In this document: piece by piece, positions 59,657 through 64,000 of the stretch
Position numbering within the stretch: position 1 is the stretch's first letter
Layout: each line of letters starts with the position of its first letter
Assembly (NCBI GenBank): GCA_016987375.1
Contig: PJRA01000048.1
Span: 2,777,695 to 2,841,694 of the forward strand
DNA from: Brachionus koreanus
Lineage: Eukaryota; Rotifera; Eurotatoria; Ploima; Brachionidae
Reading direction: 5' to 3'
DNA length: 64,000 nucleotides
Notes under the pieces: generated by a model
Databases searched by the model: none
What the model saw: only the letters and a program-made list of their open reading frames with translations
What the model was told of the DNA's origin: nothing
Translations under genes and position numbers: made by a program

Positions 59657-60178
59657 ATGTCGTATCACTTGAACTAAAGATGCTTTTAGCACAATAACTT
59701 TAGAAGTAATTATTGAATTTTGTAATTAGCATTCGCAGCTTTATCAAAAGTTTTTGATGCTAATTTAATAAAATTATATATATTTTTTATATAATCTAAA
59801 GGCTTATTTTTTTTTAAATTTGTACTTTTAAAATTCTGCTTTTTTTTCTTTCAAGCATTTTCTTGGATTTTTATTCAATTCACAAATTTAATTAAATTAA
59901 ATTTTTTAAATGTGATTTCAGATAAAAAGACCAACAAAGTTACTTAAAGATTTGCTCGACACGCAGTCTACTGTAGCTCTTATCCTTATCATTTTTACTT
60001 TAATTATTAATTTACTTTTATTTCAGAAATTACTAAAAGCAATTTCTTTTTTTTCAGGCGGCTGAAAGGAAGAACTAAGATCCATTCCAAACTGTCCGGG
60101 TCTAAACCCAAACTATATTTTTAAATAAAATAAAATAAATATATTTCTTTTCATTATGTTGTATCACTTGAACTAAAG
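59657..60178. repeat. Pair of 24-bp direct repeats
   Basis: ATGT(C/T)GTATCACTTGAACTAAAGA occurs at 59657-59680 and 60155-60178 with one mismatch. The 474 bp between contain the small exon-like segments. The repeats could be relics of a mobile element or of duplication. Confidence 0.5.
59922..60124 (+). other. Candidate terminal exons of an unidentified small gene
   Basis: A segment after tgatttcag at 59922 has an open frame (IKRPTKLLKDLLDT) with a possible donor at 59966 (CA|gtctac). A second segment after a strong polypyrimidine-CAG acceptor at 60058 continues in phase to RLKGRTKIHSKLSGSKPKLY and a stop at 60124, with AATAAA directly after. The joined reading is 36 aa and very basic. If the first segment is not spliced it instead runs on through a hydrophobic LILIIFTLIINLLLF helix to a stop at about 60063. 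Which reading is real, and whether upstream exons exist, I cannot tell. Confidence 0.25.
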
Positions 60179-61288
60179 AAAAATTGATGAAATTAAATTA
60201 ATTGAACTTGGTAAACTTGTTGTAATTTTCAAACAAAAGACTAATAAATGTAAATAAGAAACGTTTTGTTTAATGTCAGTCTAAAATATTTTTTAAAAAA
60301 GATTGTAGGTCTTAGATTAAAATAAAAATTTAGGAAAAAGGATTTAATTTGTAAATATATTAAGAATATTATAATGAAAACTATAATTGAATCAGAAAAA
60401 CATAAACTGATTAGGGAAATATTTAAGTTTACCGTTGTTTTTTAATCTTATTTTCGACTCAATCATATTTTTGTAATAGTAAAAGCCGTTTTTAAACCTG
60501 TTAGATTTTTTTAATCTATTAAAAATTGAAGTGAATCCAGAGTTAAAAAAATCCATGTTAATTTCTTATATCAAAATTGCGATTGCTTAAATATTTTATT
60601 AATAACTTTTTTATCGAAATATTTCAAGATATTTATTCAATTTTTGAAAATTTTTAATTAAATCAACTTTTCAAACGATGAACTATAGTGTGATAGAGAT
60701 ATTTAGATCTTTTGACACTTATTGTTATTTTTAAAATGTCATTTATTATATAATTAGACAAAATTTATAATTTTTTTGATGTGTTATTTTTTAATTCAAA
60801 TAATAAATTTAATATTCAAGAGTGAAAGTAGCTTTATTTAAACTAATTGATTAAATAAAATTTACAAAAATAAAAATTTTGTCTGACTGATTATCTAATT
60901 GTTTTTAAATACAGCTTTTTTGCATCTGATTCAATAGAAGATATTCAGATTAGTTTTACGACTAATGTTTAAGTTAGTTTTTATCTAGTTTCCAAGCAAC
61001 TCGATAATATGATGAATCAACCACAGATATTTTCTTTTTTTATTATTTAAAAAAATTAAAATAGTTAATCAAATTTTTATTATCTAAATGTTGATCCTTA
61101 ATGGTTTGATCAGAAATTTATTGTTTGAATTTTATCTTGAACATAAAAATAAGTGATAAATCTATTTTTAATTTGATAAATAAAATCACCTTTTTAATCA
61201 AGATTTGGAGTTAATTTACTATTAAATGATGATATTTTTTTATTAGAAAAAAATGAGAGAAAATTTAATTATAATTTTTTAGTTTAAA

Positions 61289-61354
61289 TTAGAGTTGGGA
61301 ATATTCAGCAGCGGCCACTGGACTGAACGTAGTATGCTCTGAAGGATTTAATGA
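61289..61354 (-). other. Candidate 3'-terminal exon
   Basis: On the minus strand a good acceptor (tttccattgcag) precedes 21 open codons, SLNPSEHTTFSPVAAAEYSQ plus Leu, and a stop. The island is clearly less AT-rich than its surroundings. The C-terminus resembles a cytoplasmic tail with a YSQL end. It lies 570 bp beyond the end of the PTTG1IP-like gene on the same strand, but the phases of that gene's donors do not match this frame; from its exon 3 it would read VIKSFRAYYVQSSGRC and stop. A separate gene or an alternative last exon are both possible. Confidence 0.3.
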
Positions 61355-61922
61355 CTGCAATGGAAAAATTTTTTACTTTTTTGCCAGCTTCAATTTTTTT
61401 TAATTGATGATGCCCAACGCTTTTTTAAATTTGAATTCGTTTAGATTCTATTTAACAGATAAATTTATATCGAGACTATTCCTGAGAGGTGTTTTTAGTG
61501 TAATTTAAACTAGAAGAGTCGTTTTAGGTAATTTTCTAAATTGAAAGATGACTTATCAGGTGATTGAAAAAAAAAAAACAAAGCAATTAAATTTTTAAAT
61601 AGATATCCGTTTTCAAACAAAATTTCAAAAGAGTCTAAGTGATTTAAATATTTTTGAGTAGGTTTTCAAATTCCGTAATTTTTATATTTTAGATACGAAA
61701 TGGATACCAATAGTATCTAAAATCAATTAAAAGGTATGAGAAATATATAAAAATTAAAAAATATTCTTTCGATCAAAGCAATTTCTGTGAATTGTAAAAA
61801 TTAAAAAGCAAATAATAGCCTGTTAAGAAATTGATTTTATTAAAATGAGTATTTTATTTTATTCGAATCAAAACTAGTGAGAAATCTCAAGTATTTATTT
61901 TTATTTTAAAAAAAAATTTAAA

Positions 61923-62452
61923 TTATCTTAAAGACAAATCAATTTGTTCATTTTCAACAGTGTAAATGTTTTCTTTGGGGCTTTGAACAGTCGGGTTGTT
62001 CGCTAATCCTTTCGAGAAATTAATTTCTTTTTGATTTATACTAAATTAAAATTTTTACCATATTTATTTCTTATTTCATTATGTCGTTGATTTAATTCTT
62101 CCCTCCTAAAAGATTTTTATAATAATTTTTAAACGAATTTGAGTAGAGTTTACCTTTTTTGCTGCTGAGTTTCCAATTCCCGTTTTCGCTTGTTAAATTT
62201 TGTATCCATTCGTCTTACACTTAAAAAAATTACATAGCAATAAAAAAACAGTTAAGCAGTTAAGTGATAAAAAAATTACCTTCTCTTTAGACAAGAACGT
62301 TCTGCTTTTCGACAGCAGCAATATATTATAATTATGATTACTATGACCACAAAGGCAACTGCTCCGATTGTTACACCAATGATAACTCCTTGATTAGTAG
62401 CAGTGTTGGTTATTTTATCAACTAATGACTCTTTAGTAGATTGGTCAGACAT
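61923..62452 (-). CDS. Small single-pass membrane protein with PTTG1IP-like cytoplasmic tail
   Basis: Four short exons: 62280-62452, 62154-62219, 62059-62105 and 61923-62008. GT/AG junctions keep phase and give 123 aa. Residues 1-22 form a short polar ectodomain without a signal peptide, 23-44 a transmembrane helix (TIGAVAFVVIVIIIIIY), followed by CCCRK and a basic, probably coiled-coil tail. The tail block RREELNQRHNEIRNKYG (80-96) closely matches the end of PTTG1IP (pituitary tumour-transforming 1 interacting protein, ...EIRKKYG), which also has CCCRK after its helix. The Cys-rich PSI ectodomain of PTTG1IP is absent. The C-terminus (ENIYTVENEQID) holds a Tyr motif. Alternative: a PSI-bearing upstream exon exists beyond my recognition. 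No intron exceeds 60 bp. Confidence 0.6.
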
Positions 62453-64000
62453 TGAAACTTATGAGATTTTTAAAAGAAAAAATTGAATCTATTTATGGCT
62501 CTAAAGAGCATAATAATTTTAATGTTGAAAAATTCGTTTTAAATTTAGCCTAAAATGGCATTTGTTTATGTATCTAATTAAAAAGTTTAGATGTTTCTAT
62601 AATAATTTATTTAACATTTTGTTTTAATCAATAGAAATTTTCGTCAGAAATTCTTTTTTTTATTGATGAATCATACGCGTCGAAAAAAATCTGAGAAATA
62701 TTTTTTTGGTAAAATAAGAAATTTTCAATATTTTAATTTTGAAAATAATTTACCTTGAGAAAAATCAACAAAACAAAGTATGTAAAAGCATAATTTAAAA
62801 TTTTATTATTAAAATTATAAATTTTATAGGCCTGATTTTATGTAACTAATTATATTATGACTCATTTAAAGTCATCTTTCTTAATAAAAAATTTTAAGAC
62901 AAAATGATCTTTTTAAAATTATTTATAAAATAAAAAATCAATCATTTAAAACTAAAAGGTTGGAATAGTTTTAAGAAAATAATCAATGCTTTAATTAAAA
63001 AGATGTTATAATTTTTTTAAATTTAAAAATTGAATATAATAAATTCGGTTGATATTGAAATAATGGCAGAGTATTGCTTTATAGAAAAAAAATTATATCA
63101 AAAATTTGAATAGGAACTTTTAATTTTAATTTTTTTTCCACTAAAAATATTTAATTTAAATATTTCAGAAAGAAATTTAAAATTTTCAATATTGATCATT
63201 CAAAAATTTACAACAATTTAAACTATAGCTTTATTCATAAACAATCGTTTTAATTTGAGAAAATAAGTTTTTTTTTAATGAATTTTTTTAATTTAAAAAT
63301 TTTAAATTTTAAAAATTCGACATTGTTTTGCTATTTTATAATTGATCAATTTAAAAATCTGATTTTTTTTACTTTTCGAAAAAATTTATTAAATTAAGCT
63401 TTCTTTTTATTTTAATGAAAGTTTTCTTGTTAAATATTATTAAAAATAACTTTTCAATTTTTCATTAAAAAGAATTTTCATTTTTTTATTTCCAATAAAT
63501 ATTTTTTCTAATATTATTCTATTAAGTAATTTGTTCCCATTGAAAATTGTCTGTAGAACATATTTTTTAGATCATACATTTATGGTTATCAGTTATAAAA
63601 TTGATTAAAAAGTTATGCTTTCTTTAATCATTTTTTAATTAATTAATGCAAAGCAAGTAAAATAATGTGTAGGAAAATTTTAAATTTTACAAATAGCGTT
63701 ATTTTTAGGAAACTAACACTCAATTTTATAATTGATTATATATTTAAAATCTTCTTTAAAAAATCAAATATTTAAATGACTAACTAAAAAAAATTTTAAT
63801 CATACTTTTTAACTTTTAAGTAATTAATTTTTATTTAGTACGCATATATTTAAATCGTATTCATAAGAGATTTTTAAATTGATTTGATCATTATCAAAAA
63901 AAAACAAATGAAAAACAGAAATTTGACTATCAAAGAGACTTTTTTAAAACGATATTATTTTAGTAAATCTGAAACCTTTTAGTTCCTGTTTTCTACTTAA
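62453..64000. other. AT-rich flank at the window's end
   Basis: Upstream of the PTTG1IP-like gene. I see no coding exon, repeat with clear structure or RNA gene in the last 1.5 kb. Confidence 0.5.

Larger units (their letters stand above)
58587..61922. other. Large AT-rich region between DIS3L2 and the PTTG1IP-like gene
   Basis: Mostly featureless A/T. Two short islands of better base composition look exon-like and are listed separately (59922-60124 on plus, 61289-61354 on minus), together with a pair of 24-bp direct repeats. No long gene is visible. Confidence 0.5.

Noticed and set aside
1..64000. tRNA, rRNA or CRISPR features
   Set aside because: I found no cloverleaf-like GC-bearing segment, rRNA-like conserved block or regularly spaced repeat array.

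Overview
The window is nuclear DNA from a small, very AT-rich metazoan. Genes carry spliceosomal introns (the shortest recognised is 50 bp), U2-type GT/AG junctions, AATAAA poly(A) signals and animal-specific proteins. I identified 14 protein genes with a supported structure, plus weaker candidates. Extreme AT content, compact introns and same-strand genes only 114-126 bp apart suggest a rotifer-like or similar small-genome spiralian; that placement is inference. All exon boundaries below were read by eye from splice signals, reading phase and recalled protein families, with no database search.

Layout. 1-5537: non-coding. 5538-12571 (+): FNDC3-type protein with nine fibronectin III domains and a tail anchor; its introns hold palindromic repeats. 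14040-15035 (-): dead LINE fragment. 16492-19100 (+): polypyrimidine-tract-binding protein. 20255-22279 (-): LRR1 (CUL2 ligase receptor) and, 118 bp upstream on the same strand, EMRE (subunit of the mitochondrial calcium uniporter). 24613-25077 (-): a neuropeptide precursor predicted to yield two IPF(K/R)W-amide peptides. 25558-27772 (-): DAW1, outer dynein arm assembly factor. 28362-47492 (+): complete axonemal dynein heavy chain DNAH7 (4,060 aa, 13 exons). Two further genes sit in its introns: an opposite-strand secreted protein (30749-31475) and a same-strand intronless cytochrome P450 (40511-42157). 48106-52394 (-): a tight cluster of an unknown small membrane protein, the mitochondrial poly(A) polymerase MTPAP, and COMMD2. 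52901-53323 (-): decayed ORF next to a 17-N assembly gap. 53774-58414 (+): DIS3L2 exoribonuclease. 61923-62452 (-): short single-pass protein with a PTTG1IP-like cytoplasmic tail, found by joining four small exons.

How the genes relate. DAW1 and DNAH7 are both motile-cilium genes and face away from each other across 589 bp that contain a near-perfect RFX X-box, so a shared ciliary promoter is likely. EMRE/LRR1 and the three-gene MTPAP/COMMD2 cluster look operon-like. PTBP, DIS3L2 and MTPAP are all RNA-processing genes but show no physical link here. The most novel items are the IPF(K/R)W-amide precursor, the P450 nested in the same orientation in a dynein intron, the divergent ciliary promoter and several uncharacterised hairpin (MITE-like) elements.
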